Below, piece after piece: positions 8,269 through 18,873 of a stretch of DNA of 64,000 nt. Below the pieces are notes generated by a model. It was not told where the DNA came from and searched no databases. It saw only the letters and a program-made list of their open reading frames with translations. The stretch is from Pedobacter fastidiosus. Its GTDB lineage: Bacteria > Bacteroidota > Bacteroidia > Sphingobacteriales > Sphingobacteriaceae. Every line of letters begins with the position of its first letter. Position 1 is the stretch's first letter. Made by a program: the position numbers and the translations under genes. The stretch is taken from positions 29,132-93,131 of the forward strand of contig NZ_JACRYL010000003.1 in NCBI RefSeq assembly GCF_014306625.1. The letters are read 5' to 3'.

Positions 8269-9705
8269 CTAAGCCTTTTTTCTATTAATAAAGAAATAAA
8301 CAGGCACACCTAACAATACAATTACTAAACCAGGCCAAGTATATTGTTGTTTATAAATTAGAAGTAAAATACAGAATGCAGCGCCAATTAATAAATAAAT
8401 AATTGGCGTAATTGGATATAACCACGTTTTATAAGGTCTTTCTAAATCAGGTTTTTTCAACCTTAAATAAATAACCCCAAAAACAGTAATCATATAAAAC
8501 AGCACGATAACAAAAGAGATCATATCTAAAAGATTCCCATACTGACCGCTCAAACATAAAACAGAAGCCCAGATTCCCTGCATCCAAAGTGATTTCTCCG
8601 GAACTCCATTTTTATTGTTTTCAAGAGCAGCTTTAAAGAACATTCCATCTTTTGCCATAGTTTGGAAAACCCTTGCTCCAGCTAGTACTATTCCATTAAC
8701 GCAACCAAAAGTAGAAATCATAACCAGTACAGCCATTACAATTGTACCTATTCCACTGCCAAAAATTTGTTCGGAGGCACCAACTGCAACCCGATCATTG
8801 ATGGCAAATGCAATACCATCTCTGTTCAAAGTATTGAGATAGATAAAATTGACCAATAAATAAAGAACCATTACTGCTGAAGTACCCAAAACCATTGAAC
8901 GCACTACATTTTTTTTAGGGTTTTCAATCTCGCCAGAAACAAAAGTTACGTTCTCCCAAGCTACGCTCGAAAATACCGAACCTACCATTGCAGCTGCAAT
9001 TCCACCCATTATCGTCATTCCAGAAATAGATTCCCATCCAGATTTAAGAAAGTTTCCGCTTGCATCTGTTTTAAGGTTACTGAAAGCGCTCCAACCAAAC
9101 TTCATATTCTCGCTCCAAAAATTGCTTTTCACTAAAAGAAAACCTAAAATAATTAAGCCGATTAAAGCGACAATTTTCGATCCTGTAAAAACATTCTGCA
9201 GTATTTTACCACTTTCAACACCTTTAGTATTTATGTAGGTAAGCAGTAGAATAACACCGATAGCCACAATCTGGATCCAAGTAATTTTATAACCGCCACT
9301 CTGAAAAATTGGAGCTGCATCATTTAAGGCTGGTATTAAATAGGCTGTGAATTTACCAAAGGCAACTGCCACGGCGGCAATAGTTCCTGTTTGAATTACA
9401 GTAAATAGTCCCCAACCATAGAGAAACCCCATCATTTTACCGAATATCTCCTTTAAATAAGTGTACTGACCTCCCGCTTTAGGAAACATAGAAGAAAGTT
9501 CTCCGTAAGAAATTGCGGCGGCAACTGTCATTACTCCAGTAATTATCCAAACAACAATTAACCAATAACCAGAACCTAAATTCCTCATAATATCGGCACT
9601 TACAATAAAGATCCCGCTTCCAATCATGGAGCCCATTACCAGCATAACGGCATCAAAAAGGCCTAATTTTCTTTTAAGGAATCCCTTTTCCGGTTGTTTT
9701 TCCAT
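8269..9705 (-). CDS. amino acid permease, APC superfamily (LAT-like)
   Basis: Inner-membrane amino acid transporter of 478 residues with about 12 helices. TM1 carries the substrate-binding loop GSMIGSGIFIV, and the segment GGQYTYLKEIFGKMMGFLYGW after TM2 is typical of the LAT/APA branch. TM6 has the FSSVAWENVTFVSGEIENPKKN region. Specificity cannot be read from the sequence. A second class of APC permeases, CAT-like, is present at 12.4 and 53.3 kb and is only distantly similar. It is transcribed away from hppA, with 249 bp between the two starts. Confidence 0.9.
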   Translation of the reverse strand: MEKQPEKGFLKRKLGLFDAVMLVMGSMIGSGIFIVSADIMRNLGSGYWLIVVWIITGVMTVAAAISYGELSSMFPKAGGQYTYLKEIFGKMMGFLYGWGLFTVIQTGTIAAVAVAFGKFTAYLIPALNDAAPIFQSGGYKITWIQIVAIGVILLLTYINTKGVESGKILQNVFTGSKIVALIGLIILGFLLVKSNFWSENMKFGWSAFSNLKTDASGNFLKSGWESISGMTIMGGIAAAMVGSVFSSVAWENVTFVSGEIENPKKNVVRSMVLGTSAVMVLYLLVNFIYLNTLNRDGIAFAINDRVAVGASEQIFGSGIGTIVMAVLVMISTFGCVNGIVLAGARVFQTMAKDGMFFKAALENNKNGVPEKSLWMQGIWASVLCLSGQYGNLLDMISFVIVLFYMITVFGVIYLRLKKPDLERPYKTWLYPITPIIYLLIGAAFCILLLIYKQQYTWPGLVIVLLGVPVYFFINRKKA

Positions 9706-9954
9706 TTTATAGGTTTGTTTGGTTTTAGTTAGTTTGTGGCTAATTTATCTAAAAAAAATAAATCATAGCATGTTAGAGTGTATTATTTTGATTGAACAAA
9801 AAATATTCTTTTGGGTTGTTAATTATTTAACCACAAGGAAATAAAATTATTATATTGCTAAACTAATAACCAAATTATAATAATCGATGTTGAATTACCG
9901 ATGAGGGTAAATCTTTAACCATTGATATAATTAACCAATAACCAAATATTAACT

Positions 9955-12246
9955 ATGGATTTTTTACAAAACAATTTACTTTACTGTATTCCGGTGCTAG
10001 GCCTTATCGGAATTATTGTGATGATGTTTAAAAGCGCCTGGGTAAACAAACAAGATGCTGGCGATAAAAACATGCAGGAACTTGCCGGCTATATTGCCGA
10101 TGGAGCAATGGCGTTTTTAAAAGCCGAATGGAGAGTATTGAGTATTTTCGTAATCTTTACCGCCGCAATTTTAGCTTATTCGGGTACAATTACAGAAATT
10201 AATGGTGTACCCATGCACTCCAGCTGGATTATTGCTATTGCCTTCATTATTGGGGCTTTTTTCTCGGCATTCGCTGGATTTATTGGCATGAAAGCCGCAA
10301 CCAAAGCAAACGTTCGTACCACTCAAGCCGCTAGAACCAGTTTAAAACAAGCTTTGAAAGTAAGTTTCACCGGAGGTACCGTAATGGGGCTTGGTGTTGC
10401 TGGCTTGGCAGTACTTGGTTTAGGTGGGTTATTTATTGTTTTCTTGCAGATATTCCACGTAATTGCCCCGAATAGTGTAGAGATGAGAACGGCTATTGAA
10501 GTGTTAACAGGTTTCTCTTTAGGAGCAGAATCTATTGCATTATTTGCACGTGTTGGTGGTGGTATTTATACTAAAGCTGCCGATGTTGGTGCAGATTTGG
10601 TAGGTAAAGTAGAAGCAGGTATTCCTGAAGATGATGTACGTAACCCTGCAACCATTGCAGATAATGTGGGCGATAATGTGGGTGATGTAGCGGGTATGGG
10701 TGCCGATTTATTCGGTTCTTACGTAGCTACCATTTTAGCAACAATGGTTTTAGGACAAGAAATTGTAGTTGAAAAATTAAACGGAATATATACTGACGGA
10801 TTAGGAGGTTTCTCTCCAGTTCTATTGCCAATGGTAATTTGTGGTTTAGGTATTATCTTCTCTATTGTAGGCACTTGGTTTGTTCGCATTAAGGGCGAAG
10901 ATTCTAATGTTCAAACTGCATTAAATTTAGGAAATTGGAGTTCGGTTTCTCTAACTGCAATTGCTTCTTATTTTATTGTTAAAACAATGCTGCCTGCATC
11001 TTTGCATTTAAGAGGTGTTGATTTTACCAGCATGGATGTTTATTATGCCATTCTTGTTGGTTTAGTAGTGGGTACTTTAATGAGTATCATAACTGAATAT
11101 TATACCGCAATGGGAAAAGGCCCAGTTAATTCAATCATCCAGCAATCTGGCACAGGTCACGCCACTAATATTATTGGTGGTTTATCTGTAGGTATGAAAT
11201 CTACAGTTGCGCCAATTTTGGTTTTAGCTGCTGGTATTATTTGTTCTTATTCATTTGCAGGTTTATATGGGGTTGCAATTGCTGCAGCCGGAATGATGGC
11301 AACAACAGCTATGCAATTGGCTATTGATGCATTTGGCCCGATTGCAGATAATGCAGGTGGTATTGCAGAAATGAGCCAATTACCTCCAGAAGTTCGCGAG
11401 CGTACAGATAATTTAGACGCTGTTGGTAACACAACAGCCGCAACAGGAAAAGGATTTGCAATTGCATCTGCTGCATTAACATCGTTAGCTTTGTTTGCAG
11501 CTTTTGTTGGCGTAGCAGGTATTAGTGCAATTGATATTTACAAGGCACCGGTTTTAGCTGGTTTATTTGTTGGAGCGATGATTCCTTTCATATTTTCAGC
11601 ATTATGTATTGCTGCAGTTGGTAAAGCTGCTATGGATATGGTTCAAGAGGTTCGTCGCCAGTTTCGTGACATTCCAGGAATTATGGAATATAAGGCAAAA
11701 CCAGAATATGAAAAATGTGTAGCCATTTCTACTAAAGCTTCTATTCGCGAAATGATGTTGCCAGGAGCGATCGCCCTATTGGTTCCTATTATTGTTGGTT
11801 TCGGATTTAAAGGTGTTTTCCCTGCTGTTAGCTCTGCTGAAATTTTAGGAGGCTTATTAGCAGGCGTTACTGTTTCTGGAGTTTTAATGGGAATTTTTCA
11901 ATCCAACGCTGGTGGTGCATGGGATAATGCTAAAAAATCTTTTGAAAAAGGTGTAATGATTAATGGCGAAATGCACTACAAAAAATCAGAACCACATAAA
12001 GCTTCGGTAACAGGAGATACAGTTGGAGATCCTTTTAAAGATACTTCCGGACCTTCAATGAACATTTTAATCAAATTAATGTCGATTGTTTCACTAGTTA
12101 TTGCACCTTACATTGCAGTTAAGGCTGTAGCTTCGGAACATAAGCAAGAAGTTCGCAAAGAAATTAGAATTGAACAAAAAACAGACAGCTTGGGCAACAT
12201 AATTATTGATACTTTAAAGAATACAATAGATACTTTAACAAATTAG
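9955..12246 (+). CDS. hppA: K+-dependent membrane-bound pyrophosphatase (ion pump)
   Basis: Integral membrane enzyme that couples PPi hydrolysis to ion pumping. The catalytic signature [18 protein letters not shown] lies at residues 236-253, with further acidic loops near 460-465 and 485-490. At the position that sets potassium dependence it reads [10 protein letters not shown], with Ala495 and Gly498, the K+-requiring state. The helix-6 Glu of many pumps is replaced (SYVAT, Ala258), and a Glu instead occurs in helix 5 (SLGAES, Glu192). From what I recall of the family, this matches the Flavobacterium-type K+-dependent proton pump. A charged C-terminal tail of ~35 residues is extra. Confidence 0.95.
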   Translation: MDFLQNNLLYCIPVLGLIGIIVMMFKSAWVNKQDAGDKNMQELAGYIADGAMAFLKAEWRVLSIFVIFTAAILAYSGTITEINGVPMHSSWIIAIAFIIGAFFSAFAGFIGMKAATKANVRTTQAARTSLKQALKVSFTGGTVMGLGVAGLAVLGLGGLFIVFLQIFHVIAPNSVEMRTAIEVLTGFSLGAESIALFARVGGGIYTKAADVGADLVGKVEAGIPEDDVRNPATIADNVGDNVGDVAGMGADLFGSYVATILATMVLGQEIVVEKLNGIYTDGLGGFSPVLLPMVICGLGIIFSIVGTWFVRIKGEDSNVQTALNLGNWSSVSLTAIASYFIVKTMLPASLHLRGVDFTSMDVYYAILVGLVVGTLMSIITEYYTAMGKGPVNSIIQQSGTGHATNIIGGLSVGMKSTVAPILVLAAGIICSYSFAGLYGVAIAAAGMMATTAMQLAIDAFGPIADNAGGIAEMSQLPPEVRERTDNLDAVGNTTAATGKGFAIASAALTSLALFAAFVGVAGISAIDIYKAPVLAGLFVGAMIPFIFSALCIAAVGKAAMDMVQEVRRQFRDIPGIMEYKAKPEYEKCVAISTKASIREMMLPGAIALLVPIIVGFGFKGVFPAVSSAEILGGLLAGVTVSGVLMGIFQSNAGGAWDNAKKSFEKGVMINGEMHYKKSEPHKASVTGDTVGDPFKDTSGPSMNILIKLMSIVSLVIAPYIAVKAVASEHKQEVRKEIRIEQKTDSLGNIIIDTLKNTIDTLTN

Positions 12247-12272
12247 TTGTAAAATCATAGATATAATACGGC

Positions 12273-12302
12273 AAAAGGGATTTTTTAACCAAAATCCCTT
12301 TT
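12273..12302 (+). terminator. terminator of hppA
   Basis: A 12-bp perfect stem AAAAGGGATTTT / AAAATCCCTTTT with a 6-nt loop, 27 bp past the hppA stop, followed by ACTTTTCC. The symmetric A/T ends could allow it to act in both directions. Confidence 0.8.
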
Positions 12303-12361
12303 ACTTTTCCGTAATTTTTATTTAGGTTTGGAACTGAATTAATCTAAACAAAAACTATAAT

Positions 12362-13837
12362 ATGGGTTTATTTACTAAAAAGCCAATGCATCTATTGCTT
12401 GAAGAAGCAGGCGATTCAGGCAAAGGCTTAAAGCGTACTCTTAGTGCAGGTGCATTAGTGGCATTAGGTGTTGGGGCTATCATTGGCGCCGGACTATTTG
12501 TTCGTACTGCGGCTGCAGCTGCTCAAAATGCTGGTCCATCAGTTACAATCGGTTTTATAATTGCTGCAATTGGCTGTGCCTTGGCAGGATTATGTTATGC
12601 TGAACTTTCTTCATCTATTCCAATTTCAGGAAGTGCATATACGTACACCTACGCAACCATGGGTGAATTAATGGCTTGGATAATTGGATGGGATTTAGTT
12701 TTAGAATATGCCGTTGGTGCGGCTACTGTAGGTATAGCTTGGAGCGAATATCTTAATAAATTATTGGTTGAAGTATTGCATATTTCCCCCATACCCTATC
12801 AATGGTGTCACTCACCATTTCAATCGCATCCAGATGGAACGGTTAATGGAATCATGAACCTACCGGCACTATTTATCGTAGTGTTGTTAAGCTTACTTCT
12901 AATTAAAGGTACTTCAGAATCAGCTTTTGTAAATGGAGTTATTGTGATTACTAAAGTTGCTATCGTAATTTTAATTATTGTATTGGGATGGGGCTTTATT
13001 CACGAAGCAAATCATCATCCATATATTCCAGTAGCTACAAAATATATAGATCAAGCCGGAATTAGCCACAATTATGGAGGCTTCTGGGGAGTTATTGGGG
13101 CTGCAGGAACCGTATTTTTTGCTTTCATTGGTTTTGATGCCGTGAGTACAGCTGCTCAGGAAACTAAAAACCCTAAAACAGCAATGCCAATTGGTATTTT
13201 AGGATCATTAGCCGTTTGTACAGTATTATACATCTTGTTTGCACACGTTTTAACAGGAATTGCACCAGTAGAGTTTTTCAGAACTAAAGGTGGCGAAGCT
13301 TCAGTTGTAGCGGCAATTAGCGAATATATGACAGGTTACGGATGGTTAGCGAAATTAGTTACCGTTGCAATTTTAGCAGGTTTCTCTTCCGTTATTCTAG
13401 TAATGTTATTAGGACAAAGTCGTGTATTTTACTCAATGAGTAAAGATGGTTTATTGCCTAAAATGTTCAGTGATTTACACCCGAAATTTAAAACACCTTA
13501 TAAAGCCAACTTGGTAATTTTAGTAATTGTAGGTTTATTCGCTGCATTTATTCCTGGAGATGTTGTTGGTGATATGACGAGTATTGGCACATTATTCGCC
13601 TTTATGTTAGTTTGTATCGCAGTTATTATTTTAAGGAAAACTGATCCTGATTTGCCTCGTCAATTTAGAACACCATGGGTTCCTTTAATTCCAATTTTGG
13701 GAGTTGCAGCATGCGGTTTAATGATTTTAGGTTTAGGATGGACAAATTGGTTGAGATTATTCGGCTGGTTGGCTCTAGGGTTTATAATCTACTTCGGATA
13801 CAGCAAAAAGAATTCTCATTTAAAAGATTCTAAATAA
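12362..13837 (+). CDS. amino acid permease, APC superfamily (CAT-like)
   Basis: A 491-residue inner-membrane transporter of the cationic amino acid transporter branch. A cytoplasmic N-terminus (about 30 residues) leads to TM1 with VGAIIGAGLFVRT, then SSSIPISGSAYTYTYATMGE and the TM6 region FFAFIGFDAVSTAAQETKNP. About 12 helices are visible. It closely resembles the longer permease at 53.3 kb in the same segments, so the two are paralogues. The real substrate is uncertain. A strong terminator follows at once, so it is probably transcribed alone. Confidence 0.92.
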   Translation: MGLFTKKPMHLLLEEAGDSGKGLKRTLSAGALVALGVGAIIGAGLFVRTAAAAAQNAGPSVTIGFIIAAIGCALAGLCYAELSSSIPISGSAYTYTYATMGELMAWIIGWDLVLEYAVGAATVGIAWSEYLNKLLVEVLHISPIPYQWCHSPFQSHPDGTVNGIMNLPALFIVVLLSLLLIKGTSESAFVNGVIVITKVAIVILIIVLGWGFIHEANHHPYIPVATKYIDQAGISHNYGGFWGVIGAAGTVFFAFIGFDAVSTAAQETKNPKTAMPIGILGSLAVCTVLYILFAHVLTGIAPVEFFRTKGGEASVVAAISEYMTGYGWLAKLVTVAILAGFSSVILVMLLGQSRVFYSMSKDGLLPKMFSDLHPKFKTPYKANLVILVIVGLFAAFIPGDVVGDMTSIGTLFAFMLVCIAVIILRKTDPDLPRQFRTPWVPLIPILGVAACGLMILGLGWTNWLRLFGWLALGFIIYFGYSKKNSHLKDSK

Positions 13838-13856
13838 TTTTAGCTAATATTTTTAT

Positions 13857-13884
13857 AGCCCCGACAAAAAATCGGGGCTTTTTT
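13857..13884 (+). terminator. terminator of the CAT-like permease
   Basis: GC-rich 8-bp stem AGCCCCGA/TCGGGGCT with a 7-nt A-rich loop, then TTTTT. It lies 20 bp past the stop. Confidence 0.93.
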
Positions 13885-13918
13885 ATGCCCAATAATTTCT
13901 CTAAGAATTTAATTGCCC

Positions 13919-13926
13919 TACATTTG
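13919..13926 (+). promoter_or_regulatory. -7 element upstream of the MarC-family gene
   Basis: TACATTTG, an exact TAnnTTTG match, 17 bp before the ATG at 13944. No convincing -33 element was found. Confidence 0.5.
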
Positions 13927-13943
13927 CATATAATCTCCTCTCT

Positions 13944-14510
13944 ATGAAATTCAATTTAAGTCAGATTCTTTCGACCACAATGGTGTTATTCGCCATAATT
14001 GATATTTTAGGTGCTATTCCTGTTGTAATCGAATTACGCAGAAAAGCAGGACATATAGAATCTGAAAAGGCTTCTTTAGTGGCTACAGGCTTGATGATTT
14101 TATTTCTTTTCTTAGGAGAATCGCTTTTAAAAGTAATCGGACTTGATGTAGAATCTTTTGCTATCGCAGGTTCTTTTGTAATCTTTTTTATCGCGATGGA
14201 GATGGTTTTAGGCTTAACCATTTTTAAGGAAGAAGCCCCAGAAACAGTTTCTATAGTTCCACTTGCTTTTCCGCTAATTGCCGGGGCAGGAACCATGACC
14301 ACTCTTCTATCTTTAAAAACAGAATACGATACACAAAATATATTAGTTGGAATTGTATTGAATATGCTTTTTGTTTACTTCGTTTTAAAGAATACCAATA
14401 GATTAGAGAAACTCTTCGGCAAATCAGGCTTAAACATTCTTCGTAAGGCTTTCGGAGTAATCTTGTTGGCCATCGCGATTAAGCTATTTAGAAATAACAC
14501 TGGGCTTTAA
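13944..14510 (+). CDS. MarC-family integral membrane protein
   Basis: A 188-residue protein with six predicted transmembrane helices and the MarC/YchE layout: an N-terminal helix with FAIIDILGAIPVVIEL, a central VPLAFPLIAGAGTMTTLL motif that is the family hallmark, and a C-terminal LRKAFGVILLAIAIKLF helix. Family members are multi-pass inner-membrane proteins of unsettled function; the old antibiotic-resistance name is not supported. It sits between a terminator and a gene-poor stretch and appears monocistronic. Confidence 0.88.
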   Translation: MKFNLSQILSTTMVLFAIIDILGAIPVVIELRRKAGHIESEKASLVATGLMILFLFLGESLLKVIGLDVESFAIAGSFVIFFIAMEMVLGLTIFKEEAPETVSIVPLAFPLIAGAGTMTTLLSLKTEYDTQNILVGIVLNMLFVYFVLKNTNRLEKLFGKSGLNILRKAFGVILLAIAIKLFRNNTGL

Positions 14511-14530
14511 TTATTTCAGCACCTTAACTT

Positions 14531-14575
14531 TAGTCTTTCTGCTTTGTTCTTTAGTCTTTCACCCCCTAGTCTTTC
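14531..14575. repeat. three short direct repeats TAGTCTTTC
   Basis: TAGTCTTTC occurs at 14531-14539, 14552-14560 and 14567-14575. The first and third extend to TAGTCTTTCTGCTT. They lie in the ~300-bp region between marC and the methyltransferase. No function is evident. Confidence 0.5.
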
Positions 14576-14633
14576 TGCTTTTACTTGTAACATTAATTGA
14601 GTATATTTATCTAAACATAAAAGCTAACCAAAA

Positions 14634-14741
14634 ATGAACAGCTTTGAAGAATATACTTTAATAATCGGTGCAATTGCAGTTTTAATTGAAGCTGTAAAAT
14701 ATCTGAAGAAAAATTTCAAATCGTGGTTTGAGCATGTATAG
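14634..14741 (+). CDS. candidate 35-aa single-pass membrane protein
   Basis: A short ATG-to-TAG frame with a plausible membrane protein layout. An acidic N-terminus (MNSFEEY) leads into one hydrophobic helix (TLIIGAIAVLIEAV), then a basic and aromatic tail (KYLKKNFKSWFEHV), which by the positive-inside rule would face the cytoplasm. The start is preceded by A-rich sequence typical of Bacteroidota initiation regions, and a TATATTTA promoter-like string lies ~30 bp upstream. I recognise no family. It is the only candidate gene in the ~305-bp gap. Confidence 0.4.
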   Translation: MNSFEEYTLIIGAIAVLIEAVKYLKKNFKSWFEHV

Positions 14742-14815
14742 TTTGGCGCCTATTATTCTAAATTAATTTTTGCTACCTGATCTTAAAAATCCCTTAATCC
14801 TGACTAATCCTGGTC

Positions 14816-15982
14816 CTACTCTTGCTTTTTGATTAATCTTGCCACAAACATGGTATCTGCATTATTTTCATAACCTTTTATCAATTCCATTTTTTCGAGT
14901 GTTAGAGGTAATGTCTCGAGCATATGCTTAACCATATCCTCATTCTCTTGTGCAAATGCAGAACAGGTAATATAAATTAAAGGCTTTCCGGGTTTCAAAT
15001 ACTTAACCACATTCTGAACAATACCCTTTTGGATGTTGGCGAAATAATTGATTTTACGCTCTTCGAAAAAGCTTAACATTTCTGGAGTTCTGCCCCATGT
15101 GCCAGAACCCGTACAAGGAGCGTCTAAAATGATTCCATCAAAGGCATAGTGGTGAAGAATTTGATCGTTATTTTGTAGAAGATCTAACTCCTTTTTATGA
15201 TATTTTTTAATGCCGGCTAAACGGAAACGTTCATCAAGGTTAACCAACACACTTTCACGGAGATCAGAAACCAATAACTCAATAACAGGCTCCAAACTAT
15301 GCAAAAGCAATGTTTTCCCTCCAGATGCAGCACAGCAATCCCACCATTTATCATACTTATTGGGCATAAAATATGTTCCGGTATGTTGCGAGGATAAATC
15401 TTGTACTTGGTACAATCCTTCTTTTAAAATGGTTTCCAACTTAGTTCCATTGGGTAAAGCCAAAGCTGTTGTGCCAATCTGTTTTACCGCAATATGATTA
15501 TCTTTTAAAGTAGATACAATCTCTCCAGCCGCATTTTCTGCTACACGAATAAATAAATCGGGCTGCTTAAAAAATGAGGTGTAAAAATCGATTTTATTGA
15601 TCTCTTCGGATAAGTGAGCGTTGAAAGGGAAAACTTCCTCCAAACTGAAATCAGGATATTTTGATTGAACAAGTTTCAATTTATCTTCTAGCGGGAGGAG
15701 AATCTCTTCTGAGAAATCTGGCAAATTCTTCCCCACCACCGGACTTAGTGTATCGTGGCAAAGAAAATCTGAAATGCTTAATCGCTCCTCAATGGTTAAT
15801 TTGGATAGCGCTCTACCTAATCTAAAAAAACTATAAATATGTCTTGTTGCCCATCTCCTATCAGATGAACCCATTTGTTTGTTTTGTTTGAAATATGCCG
15901 GCAAAAAACGGTGTAATGGTAAACTTCCATCGTAACGATTTAAAATTTGTTCAAAGGCTCGCAGCTGATGCTCTACTCTCAT
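14816..15982 (-). CDS. RsmB/NOP-family RNA (cytosine-5) methyltransferase
   Basis: SAM-dependent rRNA m5C methyltransferase of 388 residues. The N-terminal ~130 residues form a NusB-like/RsmB helical region. The Rossmann domain follows, with SAM motif I WDCCAASGGKT, motif IV DAPCTGSGTWGR (with its Pro-Cys) and the catalytic TCS motif near residue 340. VQDLSSQ precedes motif I as in RsmB. The probable target is 16S rRNA position 967, but related enzymes differ in target, so the symbol is withheld. 36 bp separate it from the lipoprotein gene upstream, so cotranscription is possible. Confidence 0.87.
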   Translation of the reverse strand: MRVEHQLRAFEQILNRYDGSLPLHRFLPAYFKQNKQMGSSDRRWATRHIYSFFRLGRALSKLTIEERLSISDFLCHDTLSPVVGKNLPDFSEEILLPLEDKLKLVQSKYPDFSLEEVFPFNAHLSEEINKIDFYTSFFKQPDLFIRVAENAAGEIVSTLKDNHIAVKQIGTTALALPNGTKLETILKEGLYQVQDLSSQHTGTYFMPNKYDKWWDCCAASGGKTLLLHSLEPVIELLVSDLRESVLVNLDERFRLAGIKKYHKKELDLLQNNDQILHHYAFDGIILDAPCTGSGTWGRTPEMLSFFEERKINYFANIQKGIVQNVVKYLKPGKPLIYITCSAFAQENEDMVKHMLETLPLTLEKMELIKGYENNADTMFVARLIKKQE

Positions 15983-16018
15983 ATCTCAGAATTAAAAAGG
16001 AAAAATAAAATCAATTGA

Positions 16019-17236
16019 TTATTCAATAATGTTCAGTGCGAAATTCTTATACCGCAACAACATTAGGCTGGTGTTAATATAGCCCAATTTTTCATCATGA
16101 ATGAAAGAAAAATTATTCTGTAAGCCTTTATATTTTTCTTTGGTGATGTATTCCAAATAATCCTCTCCATAGGTAGAAAGAAGTTTTCCAAAATAATAAC
16201 CAACATCAAAACCTTTAAAAGCAAATTCACCAGGCTCAAAACCATATTTAGTACGATATTTTCTTACAAAAGAAATCACTGCCGAATTTTTATAATCGAC
16301 TTTGTATGAAGAGCTAATCACGGTATTTAAACCTTGAAGCTTATCCGTTGGATAATTTTGTTTAACCCAATTCGGATGACCAAATAAATTAATGTTATAG
16401 CCTCCTGTTGGAAGATTTTTAAGCTTGTAAAGTTTCTCTATTGTAGGCAAAACAAATGCCCGATCTGACGAGGTAACCACCACAACGTATTGTTTACCTT
16501 TTATCATTTTCGTTTCAAATGTATAAGCAGAAGCGTATTCTTGAACTATAAATTTCGTATTGCCTTGAGCTAGAAAATAATTTCTAATCGGGGTAGCAAA
16601 TTGCTCATCTTCCGTTTTCTTTGGATTGATTAGAACAACAATAGTATTCGCCGGGTTGAAATTTTTTGCGATGTAAGTCGCAATTTTCTTGCCGTGGAGA
16701 TCAATGTTATTTACAACAGAGATCAAATTTGGATTATCGAAATCAGATGGATGAGAAGCCGCCAAAGGCGAAACTACAATCGCATTATTGAGTTTAGAAT
16801 AGTTGGAAATATATTTAACACCTTCTGGAAAAACAGGACCAACAATTAAATTACTTTTTCTAAATCGATCATTATTGTACAATGCGCCGATGTGAGCATT
16901 ATCATCTTGCGTATCGAAAACATTCAGCTTAAAATTTAATCCGGATGCAGCAACAGAATCTAATCCCAGTTTAAAACCCTGATAGAAATCAATTGGCATT
17001 GCATACTTCTCAATATCAGTTTTTGTGGCAGTTTTTAAGTTAATTTCGTTCAACTTAAATGGAATAAGCAAAGAAATATTGGCTTGAGTAAACTTTTTAA
17101 TTGGCTTTTTCTCAGCTGGTTTTTCCTTTTCAACTGGCTTTTCTGCTTCCTTTTTAACTGTTCTAACTTTTGGAGAACAAGCAGCCATAACCAGAACGAA
17201 TAAAATAAAAAACCAAGATCTATTTTTAACAAGCAT
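16019..17236 (-). CDS. lipoprotein with a type-1 periplasmic-binding fold
   Basis: A 405-residue lipoprotein. The signal peptide ends in a lipobox (LVMAACS), followed by a Lys/Glu/Pro-rich linker of ~35 residues. Residues ~45-400 resemble amino-acid-binding ABC proteins (Peripla_BP_6/LppC type), with segments such as SNLIVGPVFPEGVKYIS, NAIVVSPLAASHPSDF and GFEPGEFAFKGFDVGYYFG. The ATG at 17236 is preferred; the longer frame begins at TTG. No ABC permease genes are nearby, so a structural or LpoA-like role is as likely as uptake. It lies 104 bp downstream of guaA. Confidence 0.78.
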   Translation of the reverse strand: MLVKNRSWFFILFVLVMAACSPKVRTVKKEAEKPVEKEKPAEKKPIKKFTQANISLLIPFKLNEINLKTATKTDIEKYAMPIDFYQGFKLGLDSVAASGLNFKLNVFDTQDDNAHIGALYNNDRFRKSNLIVGPVFPEGVKYISNYSKLNNAIVVSPLAASHPSDFDNPNLISVVNNIDLHGKKIATYIAKNFNPANTIVVLINPKKTEDEQFATPIRNYFLAQGNTKFIVQEYASAYTFETKMIKGKQYVVVVTSSDRAFVLPTIEKLYKLKNLPTGGYNINLFGHPNWVKQNYPTDKLQGLNTVISSSYKVDYKNSAVISFVRKYRTKYGFEPGEFAFKGFDVGYYFGKLLSTYGEDYLEYITKEKYKGLQNNFSFIHDEKLGYINTSLMLLRYKNFALNIIE

Positions 17237-17340
17237 ACCAATATATTTTAACAAAATATGCTAGTAAAGTTTATTCCACCTCACTAGCATACTCCTTTTT
17301 ATCATTTAGTTGTGAATTTTAAATCAAACTCAAAATTGAA

Positions 17341-18870
17341 TTATTCCCACTCTATTGTTGCAGGTGGTTTAGAGCTGATATCGTAAACTACTCTGTTAAT
17401 ACCTTTAACTTTATTGATAATTTCGTTAGAAATTTTCGCCAAAACATCATAAGGTAAATGACACCAGTCAGCCGTCATACCATCAACAGATTCTACCGCA
17501 CGTAAGCAAATTACATTTTCGTAAGTACGCTCATCGCCCATTACACCAACAGATTGAACTGGCAAAAAGATTGCTCCAGCCTGCCAAACTTTATCGTATA
17601 AACCTGCATTTTTTAATTCATTGATATAAATTGCATCTGCATGTTGCAATATTTCTACTTTTTCTGCGGTTACATCACCCAAAATACGAATGGCTAAACC
17701 TGGTCCCGGGAAAGGATGACGACCTAAAATAACATCGTCAATTCCCAAAGCTTTACCCACTCTTCGCACCTCATCTTTAAATAAGGTATTTAATGGTTCA
17801 ACAACTTTAAGTTTCATAAAATCTGGTAAACCACCAACATTGTGGTGCGACTTAATGGTTGCTGATGGGCCGTTTACAGAAATGGATTCAATTACATCAG
17901 GATAAATTGTTCCTTGGCCTAACCAGTTTACACCTGTAACTTCGTGTGCGGCATCATCAAAAACCTCAATAAAAACACGACCGATTGCTTTTCGTTTTAA
18001 TTCTGGATCTTTTAATCCAGCCAGTTGGCTTAAAAAGCGATCTTTAGCATCAATGCCTTTAATATTTAAACCCATGTGTTTGTATTGCTCAAGCACTTGG
18101 TTGTATTCGTCCTTACGCAAAAGGCCGTTATCAACAAAAATACAGTGTAAGTTTGTTCCAATAGCTTGATGCAATAAAACCGCAGCTACACTACTATCTA
18201 CACCACCCGATAAACCTAAAACAACTTTATCGTCGCCTAGTTTTGCTTTTAATTCGGCAATTGTAGTTTCGATAAATGAAGCGGATGTCCAATCTTGACT
18301 ACAGCCACAAATATCGACCAAGAAATTTTCTAAAAGAATTTTTCCATCAATGCTATGGGTAACCTCCGGGTGGAACTGTATGGCATAAGTATCAGAATCT
18401 TTTATATGATAAGCAGCAACTTTTACGCTTTCTGTACTCGCAATTAACTCTGCGTTTTCAGGCATATCGGTAATGGTATCACCGTGGCTCATCCAAACTT
18501 GAGAATCGATATTGATTCCTTTGAAAAGTTTGTTTTCTTGATTTACAAAATTTAGGTTAGCACGACCATATTCGCGTGTTGAAGATGCTTGAACTTGACC
18601 GCCAGATTGTTGTGCAATGTACTGTGCACCGTAGCAAACGGCTAACAATGGATATTTTAAATGATATTGACTTAAATCTATTTGAGGCGCATCATCCTGA
18701 CGAACAGAGTATGGACTACCAGAAAAGATAATTCCCTTTACATCTGAAGTGATCTCAGGAAGATTATTGAATGGATATATTTCACAGTAAATATTTAATT
18801 CGCGTACTCTACGGGCAATGAGTTGTGTAAATTGCGAACCAAAATCGACGATAATGATTTTTTCTTGCAT
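17341..18870 (-). CDS. guaA: GMP synthase (glutamine-hydrolysing)
   Basis: Converts XMP, glutamine and ATP to GMP, the last step of guanine nucleotide synthesis, in the cytosol. The N-terminal class I glutamine amidotransferase has its nucleophile in AVCYGAQY and the His/Glu of the triad in QFHPEVTHS. The ATP-pyrophosphatase domain has the P-loop [11 protein letters not shown] near residue 220. The dimerisation domain ends in the invariant PPATIEWE. The start is the ATG at 18870, four bases behind a TATCTTTG element; the longer frame would place two residues inside that element. Confidence 0.98.
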   Translation of the reverse strand: MQEKIIIVDFGSQFTQLIARRVRELNIYCEIYPFNNLPEITSDVKGIIFSGSPYSVRQDDAPQIDLSQYHLKYPLLAVCYGAQYIAQQSGGQVQASSTREYGRANLNFVNQENKLFKGINIDSQVWMSHGDTITDMPENAELIASTESVKVAAYHIKDSDTYAIQFHPEVTHSIDGKILLENFLVDICGCSQDWTSASFIETTIAELKAKLGDDKVVLGLSGGVDSSVAAVLLHQAIGTNLHCIFVDNGLLRKDEYNQVLEQYKHMGLNIKGIDAKDRFLSQLAGLKDPELKRKAIGRVFIEVFDDAAHEVTGVNWLGQGTIYPDVIESISVNGPSATIKSHHNVGGLPDFMKLKVVEPLNTLFKDEVRRVGKALGIDDVILGRHPFPGPGLAIRILGDVTAEKVEILQHADAIYINELKNAGLYDKVWQAGAIFLPVQSVGVMGDERTYENVICLRAVESVDGMTADWCHLPYDVLAKISNEIINKVKGINRVVYDISSKPPATIEWE

Positions 18871-18873
18871 CCG

